DNA of 64,000 bases from Megachile rotundata (taxonomy: Eukaryota > Arthropoda > Insecta > Hymenoptera > Megachilidae). Positions 37,363-51,094 of this stretch are shown here, piece after piece. A program made the translations under genes and the position numbers. The notes under the pieces were generated by a model. The model was given only the letters and a program-made list of their open reading frames with translations. It was not told the DNA's origin and did no database searches. The DNA is taken from the NCBI RefSeq assembly GCF_050947335.1, contig NW_027473499.1, positions 62,001 through 126,000 of the forward strand, given 5' to 3'. How positions within the stretch are numbered: the first letter of the stretch is position 1; each line of letters begins with the position of its first letter.

Positions 37363-38715
37363 ATTCAGCCTCTAATTCGCACATATCCGCTGTAATTCGA
37401 CTCTGTACTATCCAGTCATGTTAAGTTATCGTAACTGAGCACTATTCAACACCACAATGAACAATTTTGCTCATTTTGCACGAATTATGCTCATTTTCGC
37501 ACGATTCAGCCTCTAATTCGCACATATACGCTGTAATTCGACTCTGTACTCTCTAGTTATGTTAAGTTATCCTATCTGAGCACAATTCAACACCACAATG
37601 AAAAATTTTGCTCGTTTTGCACGAATTATGCTCATGTTCGCACGATTCAGCCTCTAATTCGCACATATCCGCTGTAATTCGACTCTGTAGTATCTAGTTA
37701 TGTTAGGTTATCCTATCTGAGCACAATTCAACACCACAATGAACAATTTTGCTCGTTTTGCACGAATTTTGCTCGTTTTGAACGAATTTTGCTCATTTTC
37801 GAACGATTCAGCCCCTAATTCGCACATATCCGCTGTATTTCGACTCTGTACTATCTAGTTATTTTAAGTTATCCTATCTGAGCACAATTCGACACCACAA
37901 TGAACAATTTTGCTCGTTTTACACGAATTATGCTCATTTTCGCACGATTCGGCCTCTAATTCGCACATATCCGCTGCAATTCGACTCTGTACTATCTAGT
38001 TATGTTAAGTTATCGTAACTGAGCACAATTCGACACCACAATGAACAGTTTTGCTCGTTTTGCACGAATTATGCTCATTTTCGCACGATTCAGCCTCTAA
38101 TTCGCACATATCCGCTGTAATTCGACTCTGTACTATCTAGTTATGTTAAGTTATCCTATCTGAGCACAATTCAACACCACAATGAACAATTTTGCTCGTT
38201 TTGCACGAATTATGCTCATTTTCGCACGATTCAGCCTCTAATTCGCACATATCCGCTGTAATTCGACTCTGTACTATCTAGTTATGTTAAGTTATCCTAT
38301 CTGAGCACAATTCAACACCACAATGAACAATTTTGCTCGTTTTGCACGAATTATGCTCATGTTCGCACGATTCAGCCTCTAATTCGCACATATCCGCTGT
38401 AATTCGACTATGTAGTATCTAGTTATGTTAAGTTATCCTATCTGAGCACAATTCAACACCACAATGAACAATTTTGCTCGTTTTGCACGAATTATGCTCA
38501 TTTTCGCACGATTCAGCCTCTAATTCGCACATATCCGCTGTAATTCGTCTCTGTACTATCCAGTCATGTTAAGTTATCGTAACTGAGCACAATTCAACAC
38601 CACAATGAACAATTTTGCTCGTTTTGAACGAATTATGCTCATTTTCGCACGATTCAGCCTCTAATTCGCACATATCCGCTGTAATTCGACTCTGTACTAT
38701 CTAGTTATGTTAAGT

Positions 38716-39880
38716 TATCCTATCTGAGCACAATTCAACACCACAATGAACAATTTTGCTCGTTTTGCACGAATTTTGCTCGTTTTGAACGAATTTTGCT
38801 CATTTTCGAACGATTCAGCCTCTAATTCGCACATATCCGCTATATTTCGACTCTGTACTATCGAGTTATGTTAAGTTATCCTATCTGAGCACAATTCGAC
38901 ACCACAATGAACAATTTTGCTCGTTTTGCACGAATTATGCTCATTTTCGAACGATTCAGCCTCTAATTCGCACATATCCGCTGTAATTCGACTCTGCACT
39001 ATCCAGTCATGTTAAGTTATCGTAACTGAGCACAATTCAACACCACAATGAACAATTTTGCTCGTTTTGAACGAATTATGCTCATTTTCGAACGATTCAG
39101 CCTCTAATTCGCACATATCCGCTGTATTTCGACTCTGTACTATCTAGTTATGTTAAGTTATCCTATCTGAGCACAATTCGACACCACAATGAACAATTTT
39201 GCTCGTTTTGCACGAATTATGCTCATTTTCGTACGATTCAGCCCCTAATTCGCACATATCCGCTGTAATTCGACTCTGTACTATCTAGTTATGTTAAGTT
39301 ATCCTATCTGAGCACAATTCGACACCACAATGAACAATTTTGCTCGTTTTGCACGAATTATGCTCATGTTCGCACGATTCAGCCTCTAATTCGCACATAT
39401 CCGCTGTAATTCGACTCTGTACTATCTAGTTGTGTTAAGTTATCCTATCTGAGCACAATTCGACACCACAATGAACAATTTTGCTCGTTTTGCACGAATT
39501 ATGCTCATTTTCGCACGATTCAGCCTCTAATTCGCACATATCCGCTGTATTTCGACTCTGTACTATCTAGTTATGTTAAGTTATCCTATCTGAGCACAAT
39601 TGGACACCACAATGAACAATTTTGCTCGTTTTGCACGAATTGTGCTCATTTTCGCACGATTCAGCCTCTAATTCGCACATATCCGCTGTAATTCGACTCT
39701 GTACTATCTAGTTATGTTAAGTTATCCTATCTGAGCACAATTCAACACCAGAATGAACAATTTTGCTCGTTTTGCACGAATTATGCTCATGTTCGCACGA
39801 TTCAGCCTCTAATTCGCACATATCCGCTGTAATTCGACTCTGTACTATCTAGTTGTGTTAAGTTATCCTATCTGAGCACA
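38716..39880 (+). repeat. Satellite stretch between the two large copies
   Basis: About eight monomers, including CTATATTTCG/TATCGAG (38,840), TCTGCACTATCCAGTCATG (near 38,993), CAATTGGACACC with AATTGTGCTC (near 39,600-39,641) and CACCAGAATGAAC near 39,748 (private). The same run of types appears near 45,709-46,510 and 48,428-49,230. Confidence 0.75.
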
Positions 39881-42800
39881 ATTCGACACCACAATGAACA
39901 ATTTTGCTCGTTTTGCACGAATTATGCTCATTTTCGTACGATTCAGCCCCTAATTCGCACATATCCGCTGTAATTCGACTCTGTACTATCAAGTTGTGTT
40001 AAGTTATCCTATCTGAGCACAATTCGACACCACAATGAACAATTTTGCTCGTAATGAACGAATTATGCTCATTTTCGCACGATTCAGCCTCTAATTCGCA
40101 CATATCCGCTGTAATTCGACTCTGTACTATCTAGTTATGTTAAGTTATCCTATCTGAGCACAATTCGACACCACAATGAACAATTTTGCTCGTAATGAAC
40201 GAATTATGCTCATTTTCGCACGATTCAGCCTCTAATTCGCACGTATCCGCTGTAATTCGACTCTGTACTATCTAGTTATGTTAAGTTATCGTAACTGAGC
40301 ACAATTCGACACCACAATGAACAATTTTGCTCGTAATGAACGAATTATGCTCATTTTCGCACGATTCAGCCTCTAATTCGCACATATCCGCTGTAATTTG
40401 ACTCTGTACTATCTAGGCATGTTAAGTTATCGTAACTGAGCACAATTCAACACCACAATGAACAATTTTGCTCGTTTTGCACGAATTTTGCTCGTTTTGA
40501 ACGAATTTTGCTCATTTTCGAACGATTCAGCCTCTAATTCGCACATATCCGCTGTATTTCGACTCTGTACTATCTAGTTATGTTAAGTAATCCTATCTGA
40601 GCACAATTCGACACCACAATGAACAATTTTGCCCGTTTTGCACGAATTATGCTCATTTTCGCACGATTCAGCCTCTAATTCGCACATATCCGCTGTAATT
40701 CGACTCTGTACTATCTAGTTATGTTAAGTTATCCTATCTGAGCACAATTCAACACCACAATGAACAATTTTGCTCGTTTTGCACGAATTATGCTCATTTT
40801 CGCACGATTCAGCCTCTAATTCGCACATATCCGCTGTAATTCGACTCTGTACTATCTAGTTATGTTAAGTTATCCTATCTGAGCACAATTCAACACCACA
40901 ATGAACAATTTTGCTCGTTTTGCACGAATTATGCTCATGTTCGCACGATTCAGCCTCTAATTCGCACATATCCGCTGTAATTCGACTCTGTAGTTCTAGT
41001 TATGTTAAGTTATCCTATCTGAGCACAATTCAACACCACAATGAACAATTTTGCTCGTTTTGCACGAATTATGCTCATTTTCGCACGATTCAGCCTCTAA
41101 TTCGCACATATCCGCTGTAATTCGACTCTGTACTATCTAGTTATGTTAAGTTATCGTAACTGAGCACAATTCGACACCACAATGAACAATTTTGCTCGTA
41201 ATGAACGAATTATGCTCATTTTCGCACGATTCAGCCTCTAATTCGCACATATACGCTGTAATTCGACTCTGTACTCTCTAGTTATGTTAAGTTATCCTAT
41301 CTGAGCACAATTCAACACCACAATGAACAATTTTGCTCGTTTTGCACGAATTATGCTCATGTTCGCACGATTCAGCCTCTAATTCGCACATATCCGCTGT
41401 AATTCGACTCTGTAGTATCTAGTTATGTTAAGTTATCCTATCTGAGCACAATTCAACACCACAATGAACAATTTTGCTCGTTTTGCACGAATTTTGCTCG
41501 TTTTGAACGAATTTTGCTCATTTTCGAACGATTCAGCCTCTAATTCGCACATATCCGCTGTAATTCGACTCTGTACTATCTAGTTATGTTAAGTTATCGT
41601 AACTGAGCACAATTCGACACCACAATGAACAATTTTGCTCGTTTTGCACGAATTATGCTCATTTTCGCTCGATTCAGCCTCTAATTCGCACATATCCGCT
41701 GTAATTCGACTCTGTACTATCTAGTTATGTTAAGTTATCCTATCTGAGCACAATTCGACACCACAATGAACAATTTTGCTCGTTTTGCACGAATTATGCT
41801 CATTTTCGCACGATTCAGCCTCTAATTCGCACATATCCGCTGTAATTCGACTCTGTACTATCTAGTTATGTTAAGTTATCGTAACTGAGCACAATTCGAC
41901 ACCACAATGAACAATTTTGCTCGTAATGAACGAATTATGCTCATTTTCGCACGATTCAGCCTCTATTTCGCACATATCCGCTGTAATTCGACTCTGTACT
42001 ATCTAGTTATGTTAAGTTATCGTGACTGAGCACAATTCGACACCACAATGAACAATTTTGCTCGTAATGAACGAATTATGCTCATTTTCGTACGATTCAG
42101 CCTCTAATTCGCACATATCCGCTGTAATTCGACTCTGTACTATCTAGTTATGTTAAGTTATCCTATCTGAGCACAATTCAACACCACAATGAACAATTTT
42201 GCTCGTTTTGCACGAATTATGCTCATTTTCGCACGATTCAGCCTCTAATTCGTACATATCCGCTGTAATTCGACTCTGTACTATCTAGTTATGTTAAGTT
42301 ATCCTATCTGAGCACAATTCAACACCACAATGAACAATTTTGCTCGTTTTGCACGAATTATGCTCATGTTCGCACGATTCAGCCTCTAATTCGCACATAT
42401 CCGCTGTAATTCGACTCTGTAGTATCTAATTATGTTAAGTTATCCTATCTGAGCACAATTCAACACCACAATGAACAATTTTGCTCGTTTTGCACGAATT
42501 ATGCTTATTTTCAGCACGATTCAGCCTCTAATTCGCACATATCCGCTGTAATTCGACTCTGTACTATCCAGTCATGTTAAGTTATCGTAACTGAGCACTA
42601 TTCAACACCACAATGAACAATTTTGCTCATTTTGCACGAATTATGCTCATTTTCGCACGATTCAGCCTCTAATTCGCACATATACGCTGTAATTCGACTC
42701 TGTACTCTCTAGTTATGTTAAGTTATCCTATCTGAGCACAATTCAACACCACAATGAAAAATTTTGCTCGTTTTGCACGAATTATGCTCATGTTCGCACG

Positions 42801-43871
42801 ATTCAGCCTCTAATTCGCACATATCCGCTGTAATTCGACTCTGTAGTATCTAGTTATGTTAGGTTATCCTATCTGAGCACAATTCAACACCACAATGAAC
42901 AATTTTGCTCGTTTTGCACGAATTTTGCTCGTTTTGAACGAATTTTGCTCATTTTCGAACGATTCAGCCACTAATTCGCACATATCCGCTGTATTTCGAC
43001 TCTGTACTATCTAGTTATTTTAAGTTATCCTATCTGAGCACAATTCGACACCACAATGAACAATTTTGCTCGTTTTACACGAATTATGCTCATTTTCGCA
43101 CGATTCGGCCTCTAATTCGCACATATCCGCTGCAATTCGACTCTGTACTATCTAGTTATGTTAAGTTATCGTAACTGAGCACAATTCGACACCACAATGA
43201 ACAGTTTTGCTCGTTTTGCACGAATTATGCTCATTTTCGCACGATTCAGCCTCTAATTCGCACATATCCGCTGTAATTCGACTCTGTACTATCTAGTTAT
43301 GTTAAGTTATCCTATCTGAGCACAATTCAACACCACAATGAACAATTTTGCTCGTTTTGCACGAATTATGCTCATTTTCGCACGATTCAGCCTCTAATTC
43401 GCACATATCCGCTGTAATTCGACTCTGTACTATCTAGTTATGTTAAGTTATCCTATCTGAGCACAATTCAACACCACAATGAACAATTTTGCTCGTTTTG
43501 CACGAATTATGCTCATGTTCGCACGATTCAGCCTCTAATTCGCACATATCCGCTGTAATTCGACTATGTAGTATCTAGTTATGTTAAGTTATCCTATCTG
43601 AGCACAATTCAACACCACAATGAACAATTTTGCTCGTTTTGCACGAATTATGCTCATTTTCGCACGATTCAGCCTCTAATTCGCACATATCCGCTGTAAT
43701 TCGACTCTGTACTATCCAGTCATGTTAAGTTATCGTAACTGAGCACAATTCAACACCACAATGAACAATTTTGCTCGTTTTGAACGAATTATGCTCATTT
43801 TCGCACGATTCAGCCTCTAATTCGCACATATCCGCTGTAATTCGACTCTGTACTATCTAGTTATGTTAAGT
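39881..43871 (+). repeat. ~4.0-kb block, right copy (five monomers shorter)
   Basis: Second copy of 34,000-38,715. It matches through shared one-base indels as well as substitutions, so the two copies descend from one duplicated block rather than from parallel changes. The junction that skips 725 bp lies just after the TACGATTCAGCCTC monomer at about 42,120-42,160. It carries GCCCG at 40,631 where the left copy has GCTCG. Confidence 0.85.
40631..40647 (-). other. CENP-B-box-like site 11 (isolated)
   Basis: Same 17 bases but in a short monomer. The other copy of this block has GCTCG at the matching place, so this looks like an independent single T-to-C change, not a member of the 21-33 kb series. 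Confidence 0.45.
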
Positions 43872-45489
43872 TATCCTGTCTAAGCACAATTCAACACCAC
43901 AATGAACAATTTTGCTCGTTTTGCACGAATTTTGCTCGTTTTGAACGAATTTTGCTCATTTTCGAACGATTCAGCCTCTAATTCGCACATATCCGCCGTA
44001 TTTCGACTCTGTACTATCTAGTTATGTTAAGTTACCTATCTGAACAAAATTCGACACCACAATGAACAATTTTGCTCGTTTTGCACGAATTATGCTCATT
44101 TTCGCACGATTCAGCCTCTAATTCGCACATATCCGCTGCAATTCGACTCTGTACTATCTAGTTGTGTTAAGTTATCCTATCTGAACACAATTCGACACCA
44201 CAATGAACAATTTTGCTCGTTTTGCACGAATTATGCTCATTTTCGCACGATTCAGCCTCTAATTCGCACATATCCGCTGTAATTCGACTCTGTACTATCT
44301 AGTTATGTTAAGTTATCCTATCTGAGCACAATTCAACACCACAATGAACAATTTTGCTCGTTTTGAACGAATTATGCTCATTTTCGAACGATTCAGCCTC
44401 TAATTCGCACATATCCGCTGTATTTCGACTCTGTACTATCTAGTTATGTTAAGTTATCCTATCTGAGCACAATTCGACACCACAATGAACAATTTTGCTC
44501 GTTTTGCACGAATTATGCTCATTTTCGTACGATTCAGCCCCTAATTCGCACATATCCGCTGTAATTCGACTCTGTACTATCTAGTTATGTTAAGTTATCC
44601 TATCTGAGCACAATTCGACACCACAATGAACAATTTTGCTCGTTTTGCACGAATTATGCTCATGTTCGCACGATTCAGCCTCTAATTCGCACATATCCGC
44701 TGTAATTCGACTCTGTACTATCTAGTTGTGTTAAGTTATCCTATCTGAGCACAATTCGACACCACAATGAACAATTTTGCTCGTTTTGCACGAATTATGC
44801 TCATTTTCGCACGATTCAGCCTCTAATTCGCACATATCCGCTGTATTTCGACTCTGTACTATCTAGTTATGTTAAGTTATCCTATCTGAGCACAATTGGA
44901 CACCACAATGAACAATTTTGCTCGTTTTGCACGAATTGTGCTCATTTTCGCACGATTCAGCCTCTAATTCGCACATATCCGCTGTAATTCGACTCTGTAC
45001 TATCTAGTTATGTTAAGTTATCCTATCTGAGCACAATTCAACACCACAATGAACAATTTTGCTCGTTTTGCACGAATTATGCTCATTTTCGCACGATTCA
45101 GCCTCTAATTCGCACATATCCGCTGTAATTCGACTCTGTACTATCTAGTTATGTTAAGTTATCCTATCTGAGCACAATTCAACACCACAATGAACAATTT
45201 TGCTCGTTTTGCACGAATTATGCTCATGTTCGCACGATTCAGCCTCTAATTCGCACATATCCGCTGTAATTCGACTCTGTACTATCCAGTCATGTTAAGT
45301 TATCGTAACTGAGCACAATTCGACACCACAATGAACAATTTTGCTCGTTTTGCACGAATTATGCTCATTTTCGCACGATTCAGCCTCTAATTCGCACATA
45401 TCCGCTGCAATTCGACTCTGTACTATCTAGTTGTGTTAAGTTATCCTATCTGAACACAATTCGACACCACAATGAACAATTTTGCTCGT
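43872..45489 (+). repeat. Satellite stretch after the large block
   Basis: Begins with the CCTGTCTAAG long monomer (43,878), then a monomer with one base lost near 44,034 (GTTACCTATC) and CTGAACAAAATTCG (private). It includes the CAATTGGACACC/AATTGTGCTC monomer (44,937). No gene was seen. Confidence 0.75.
44028..44052 (+). other. One-base deletion near 44,034
   Basis: AAGTTACCTATCTG replaces AAGTTATCCTATCTG, and the same monomer carries CTGAACAAAATTCG. It is private in this window. Confidence 0.8.
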
Positions 45490-46640
45490 TTTGCACGAAT
45501 TATGCTCATTTTCGCACGATTCAGCCTCTAATTCGCACATATCCGCTGTAATTCGACTCTGTACTATCTAGTTATGTTAAGTTATCCTATCTGAGCACAA
45601 TTCAACACCACAATGAACAATTTTGCTCGTTTTGCACGAATTTTGCTCGTTTTGAACGAATTTTGCTCATTTTCGAACGATTCAGCCTCTAATTCGCACA
45701 TATCCGCTATATTTCGACTCTGTACTATCGAGTTATGTTAAGTTATCCTATCTGAGCACAATTCGACACCACAATGAACAATTTTGCTCGTTTTGCACGA
45801 ATTATGCTCATTTTCGAACGATTCAGCCTCTAATTCGCACATATCCGCTGTAATTCGACTCTGCACTATCCAGTCATGTTAAGTTATCGTAACTGAGCAC
45901 AATTCAACACCACAATGAACAATTTTGCTCGTTTTGAACGAATTATGCTCATTTTCGAACGATTCAGCCTCTAATTCGCACATATCCGCTGTATTTCGAC
46001 TCTGTACTATCTAGTTATGTTAAGTTATCCTATCTGAGCACAATTCGACACCACAATGAACAATTTTGCTCGTTTTGCACGAATTATGCTCATTTTCGTA
46101 CGATTCAGCCCCTAATTCGCACATATCCGCTGTAATTCGACTCTGTACTATCTAGTTATGTTAAGTTATCCTATCTGAGCACAATTCGACACCACAATGA
46201 ACAATTTTGCTCGTTTTGCACGAATTATGCTCATGTTCGCACGATTCAGCCTCTAATTCGCACATATCCGCTGTAATTCGACTCTGTACTATCTAGTTGT
46301 GTTAAGTTATCCTATCTGAGCACAATTCGACACCACAATGAACAATTTTGCTCGTTTTGCACGAATTATGCTCATTTTCGCACGATTCAGCCTCTAATTC
46401 GCACATATCCGCTGTATTTCGACTCTGTACTATCTAGTTATGTTAAGTTATCCTATCTGAGCACAATTGGACACCACAATGAACAATTTTGCTCGTTTTG
46501 CACGAATTGTGCTCATTTTCGCACGATTCAGCCTCTAATTCGCACATATCCGCTGTAATTCGACTCTGTACTATCTAGTTATGTTAAGTTATCCTATCTG
46601 AGCACAATTCAACACCACAATGAACAATTTTGCTCGTTTT
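45490..46640 (+). repeat. Block copied at 48,209-49,359 (displacement 2,719 bp)
   Basis: Shared markers are CTATATTTCG (45,709 and 48,428), GCACTATCCAGTCATG, CGTACG/GCCCC, TCATGTTCG then TAGTTGTG, and CAATTGGACACC/AATTGTGCTC (46,508 and 49,227). The displacement equals 19 monomers with two long. Confidence 0.8.
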
Positions 46641-47064
46641 GCACGAATTATGCTCATTTTCGCACGATTCAGCCTCTAATTCGCACATATCCGCTGTAAT
46701 TCGACTCTGTACTATCTAGTTATGTTAAGTTATCCTATCTGAGCACAATTCAACACCACAATGAACAATTTTGCTCGTTTTGCACGAATTATGCTCATGT
46801 TCGCACGATTCAGCCTCTAATTCGCACATATCCGCTGTAATTCGACTCTGTAGTATCTAGTTATGTTAAGTTATCCTATCTGAGCACAATTCAACACCAC
46901 AATGAACAATTTTGCTCGTTTTGCACGAATTATGCTCATTTTCGCACGATTCAGCCTCTAATTCGCACATATCCGCTGTAATTCGACTCTGTACTATCCA
47001 GTCATGTTAAGTTATCGTAACTGAGCACAATTCAACACCACAATGAACAATTTTGCTCATTTTG
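46641..47064 (+). repeat. Short connecting stretch
   Basis: About three ordinary monomers ending at TTTTGCTCATTTTGCACG near 47,050, where the sequence switches to a TCATGTTCG monomer. The AATTGTGCTC marker repeats 846 bp (six monomers) on, from 46,508 to 47,354, so a six-monomer step is embedded here. Confidence 0.7.
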
Positions 47065-48214
47065 CACGAATTATGCTCATGTTCGCACGATTCAGCCTCT
47101 AATTCGCACATATCCGCTGTAATTCGACTCTGTACTATCTAGTTGTGTTAAGTTATCCTATCTGAGCACAATTCGACACCACAATGAACAATTTTGCTCG
47201 TTTTGCACGAATTATGCTCATTTTCGCACGATTCAGCCTCTAATTCGCACATATCCGCTGTATTTCGACTCTGTACTATCTAGTTATGTTAAGTTATCCT
47301 ATCTGAGCACAATTGGACACCACAATGAACAATTTTGCTCGTTTTGCACGAATTGTGCTCATTTTCGCACGATTCAGCCTCTAATTCGCACATATCCGCT
47401 GTAATTCGACTCTGTACTATCTAGTTATGTTAAGTTATCCTATCTGAGCACAATTCAACACCACAATGAACAATTTTGCTCGTTTTGCACGAATTATGCT
47501 CATTTTCGCACGATTCAGCCTCTAATTCGCACATATCCGCTGTAATTCGACTCTGTACTATCTAGTTATGTTAAGTTATCCTATCTGAGCACAATTCAAC
47601 ACCACAATGAACAATTTTGCTCGTTTTGCACGAATTATGCTCATGTTCGCACGATTCAGCCTCTAATTCGCACATATCCGCTGTAATTCGACTCTGTAGT
47701 ATCTAGTTATGTTAAGTTATCCTATCTGAGCACAATTCAACACCACAATGAACAATTTTGCTCGTTTTGCACGAATTATGCTCATTTTCGCACGATTCAG
47801 CCTCTAATTCGCACATATCCGCTGTAATTCGACTCTGTACTATCCAGTCATGTTAAGTTATCGTAACTGAGCACAATTCAACACCACAATGAACAATTTT
47901 GCTCATTTTGCACGAATTATGCTCATTTTCGCACGATTCAGCCTCTAATTCGCACATATACGCTGTAATTCGACTCTGTACTCTCTAGTTATGTTAAGTT
48001 ATCCTATCTGAGCACAATTCAACACCACAATGAACAATTTTGCTCGTTTTGCACGAATTTTGCTCGTTTTGAACGAATTTTGCTCATTTTCGAACGATTC
48101 AGCCCCTAATTCGCACATATCCGCTGTATTTCGACTCTGTACTATCTAGTTATTTTAAGTTATCCTATCTGAGCACAATTCGACACCACAATGAACAATT
48201 TTGCTCGTTTTGCA
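47065..48214 (+). repeat. Block copied at 49,945-51,094 (displacement 2,880 bp)
   Basis: Shared markers are AATTGTGCTC (47,354 and 50,234), GCTCATTTTGCACG (47,901 and 50,781), TACTCTCTAG and the TTATTTTAAG monomer. 2,880 = 17x141 + 3x161. It ends where TTTTGCACG (48,215) faces TTTTACACG (51,093). Confidence 0.8.
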
Positions 48215-48427
48215 CGAATTATGCTCATTTTCGCACGATTCAGCCTCTAATTCGCACATATCCGCTGTAATTCGACTCTGTACTATCTAGTTATGTTAAG
48301 TTATCCTATCTGAGCACAATTCAACACCACAATGAACAATTTTGCTCGTTTTGCACGAATTTTGCTCGTTTTGAACGAATTTTGCTCATTTTCGAACGAT
48401 TCAGCCTCTAATTCGCACATATCCGCT

Positions 48428-50441
48428 ATATTTCGACTCTGTACTATCGAGTTATGTTAAGTTATCCTATCTGAGCACAATTCGACACCACAATGAACAA
48501 TTTTGCTCGTTTTGCACGAATTATGCTCATTTTCGAACGATTCAGCCTCTAATTCGCACATATCCGCTGTAATTCGACTCTGCACTATCCAGTCATGTTA
48601 AGTTATCGTAACTGAGCACAATTCAACACCACAATGAACAATTTTGCTCGTTTTGAACGAATTATGCTCATTTTCGAACGATTCAGCCTCTAATTCGCAC
48701 ATATCCGCTGTATTTCGACTCTGTACTATCTAGTTATGTTAAGTTATCCTATCTGAGCACAATTCGACACCACAATGAACAATTTTGCTCGTTTTGCACG
48801 AATTATGCTCATTTTCGTACGATTCAGCCCCTAATTCGCACATATCCGCTGTAATTCGACTCTGTACTATCTAGTTATGTTAAGTTATCCTATCTGAGCA
48901 CAATTCGACACCACAATGAACAATTTTGCTCGTTTTGCACGAATTATGCTCATGTTCGCACGATTCAGCCTCTAATTCGCACATATCCGCTGTAATTCGA
49001 CTCTGTACTATCTAGTTGTGTTAAGTTATCCTATCTGAGCACAATTCGACACCACAATGAACAATTTTGCTCGTTTTGCACGAATTATGCTCATTTTCGC
49101 ACGATTCAGCCTCTAATTCGCACATATCCGCTGTATTTCGACTCTGTACTATCTAGTTATGTTAAGTTATCCTATCTGAGCACAATTGGACACCACAATG
49201 AACAATTTTGCTCGTTTTGCACGAATTGTGCTCATTTTCGCACGATTCAGCCTCTAATTCGCACATATCCGCTGTAATTCGACTCTGTACTATCTAGTTA
49301 TGTTAAGTTATCCTATCTGAGCACAATTCAACACCACAATGAACAATTTTGCTCGTTTTGCACGAATTTTGCTCGTTTTGAACGAATTTTGCTCATTTTC
49401 GAACGATTCAGCCTCTAATTCGCACATATCCGCTATATTTCGACTCTGTACTATCGAGTTATGTTAAGTTATCCTATCTGAGCACAATTCGACACCACAA
49501 TGAACAATTTTGCTCGTTTTGCACGAATTATGCTCATTTTCGAACGATTCAGCCTCTAATTCGCACATATCCGCTGTAATTCGACTCTGCACTATCCAGT
49601 CATGTTAAGTTATCGTAACTGAGCACAATTCAACACCACAATGAACAATTTTGCTCGTTTTGAACGAATTATGCTCATTTTCGAACGATTCAGCCTCTAA
49701 TTCGCACATATCCGCTGTATTTCGACTCTGTACTATCTAGTTATGTTAAGTTATCCTATCTGAGCACAATTCGACACCACAATGAACAATTTTGCTCGTT
49801 TTGCACGAATTATGCTCATTTTCGTACGATTCAGCCCCTAATTCGCACATATCCGCTGTAATTCGACTCTGTACTATCTAGTTATGTTAAGTTATCCTAT
49901 CTGAGCACAATTCGACACCACAATGAACAATTTTGCTCGTTTTGCACGAATTATGCTCATGTTCGCACGATTCAGCCTCTAATTCGCACATATCCGCTGT
50001 AATTCGACTCTGTACTATCTAGTTGTGTTAAGTTATCCTATCTGAGCACAATTCGACACCACAATGAACAATTTTGCTCGTTTTGCACGAATTATGCTCA
50101 TTTTCGCACGATTCAGCCTCTAATTCGCACATATCCGCTGTATTTCGACTCTGTACTATCTAGTTATGTTAAGTTATCCTATCTGAGCACAATTGGACAC
50201 CACAATGAACAATTTTGCTCGTTTTGCACGAATTGTGCTCATTTTCGCACGATTCAGCCTCTAATTCGCACATATCCGCTGTAATTCGACTCTGTACTAT
50301 CTAGTTATGTTAAGTTATCCTATCTGAGCACAATTCAACACCACAATGAACAATTTTGCTCGTTTTGCACGAATTATGCTCATTTTCGCACGATTCAGCC
50401 TCTAATTCGCACATATCCGCTGTAATTCGACTCTGTACTAT
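48428..50441 (+). repeat. Tandem pair of a 1,007-bp seven-monomer unit
   Basis: 48,428-49,434 and 49,435-50,441 repeat with a 1,007-bp period (six short, one long). Both start at CTATATTTCG/TATCGAG and contain CAATTGGACACC/AATTGTGCTC at 49,227 and 50,234. The long monomer that precedes each unit is near 48,350 and 49,360. The end of the second unit is taken from the period. Confidence 0.8.
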
Positions 50442-51094
50442 CTAGTTATGTTAAGTTATCCTATCTGAGCACAATTCAACACCACAATGAACAATTTTGC
50501 TCGTTTTGCACGAATTATGCTCATGTTCGCACGATTCAGCCTCTAATTCGCACATATCCGCTGTAATTCGACTCTGTAGTATCTAGTTATGTTAAGTTAT
50601 CCTATCTGAGCACAATTCAACACCACAATGAACAATTTTGCTCGTTTTGCACGAATTATGCTCATTTTCGCACGATTCAGCCTCTAATTCGCACATATCC
50701 GCTGTAATTCGACTCTGTACTATCCAGTCATGTTAAGTTATCGTAACTGAGCACAATTCAACACCACAATGAACAATTTTGCTCATTTTGCACGAATTAT
50801 GCTCATTTTCGCACGATTCAGCCTCTAATTCGCACATATACGCTGTAATTCGACTCTGTACTCTCTAGTTATGTTAAGTTATCCTATCTGAGCACAATTC
50901 AACACCACAATGAACAATTTTGCTCGTTTTGCACGAATTTTGCTCGTTTTGAACGAATTTTGCTCATTTTCGAACGATTCAGCCCCTAATTCGCACATAT
51001 CCGCTGTATTTCGACTCTGTACTATCTAGTTATTTTAAGTTATCCTATCTGAGCACAATTCGACACCACAATGAACAATTTTGCTCGTTTTACA

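Larger units (their letters stand above)
34000..38715 (+). repeat. ~4.7-kb block, left copy
   Basis: Matches 39,881-43,871. Displacement is 5,881 bp on the left (TATCAAGTTGTG at 34,109 and 39,990; the GTAGTTCTAG deletion at 35,114 and 40,995) and 5,156 bp on the right (extra A at 37,357 and 42,513; GACTATGTAG at 38,410 and 43,566). The 725-bp difference is five monomers, one long, present here at about 36,240-36,965. Private single changes include ATGCACATTTTC near 34,185, GCTTGTTTT near 34,611 and CGCACTATTC near 35,345. Confidence 0.85.
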
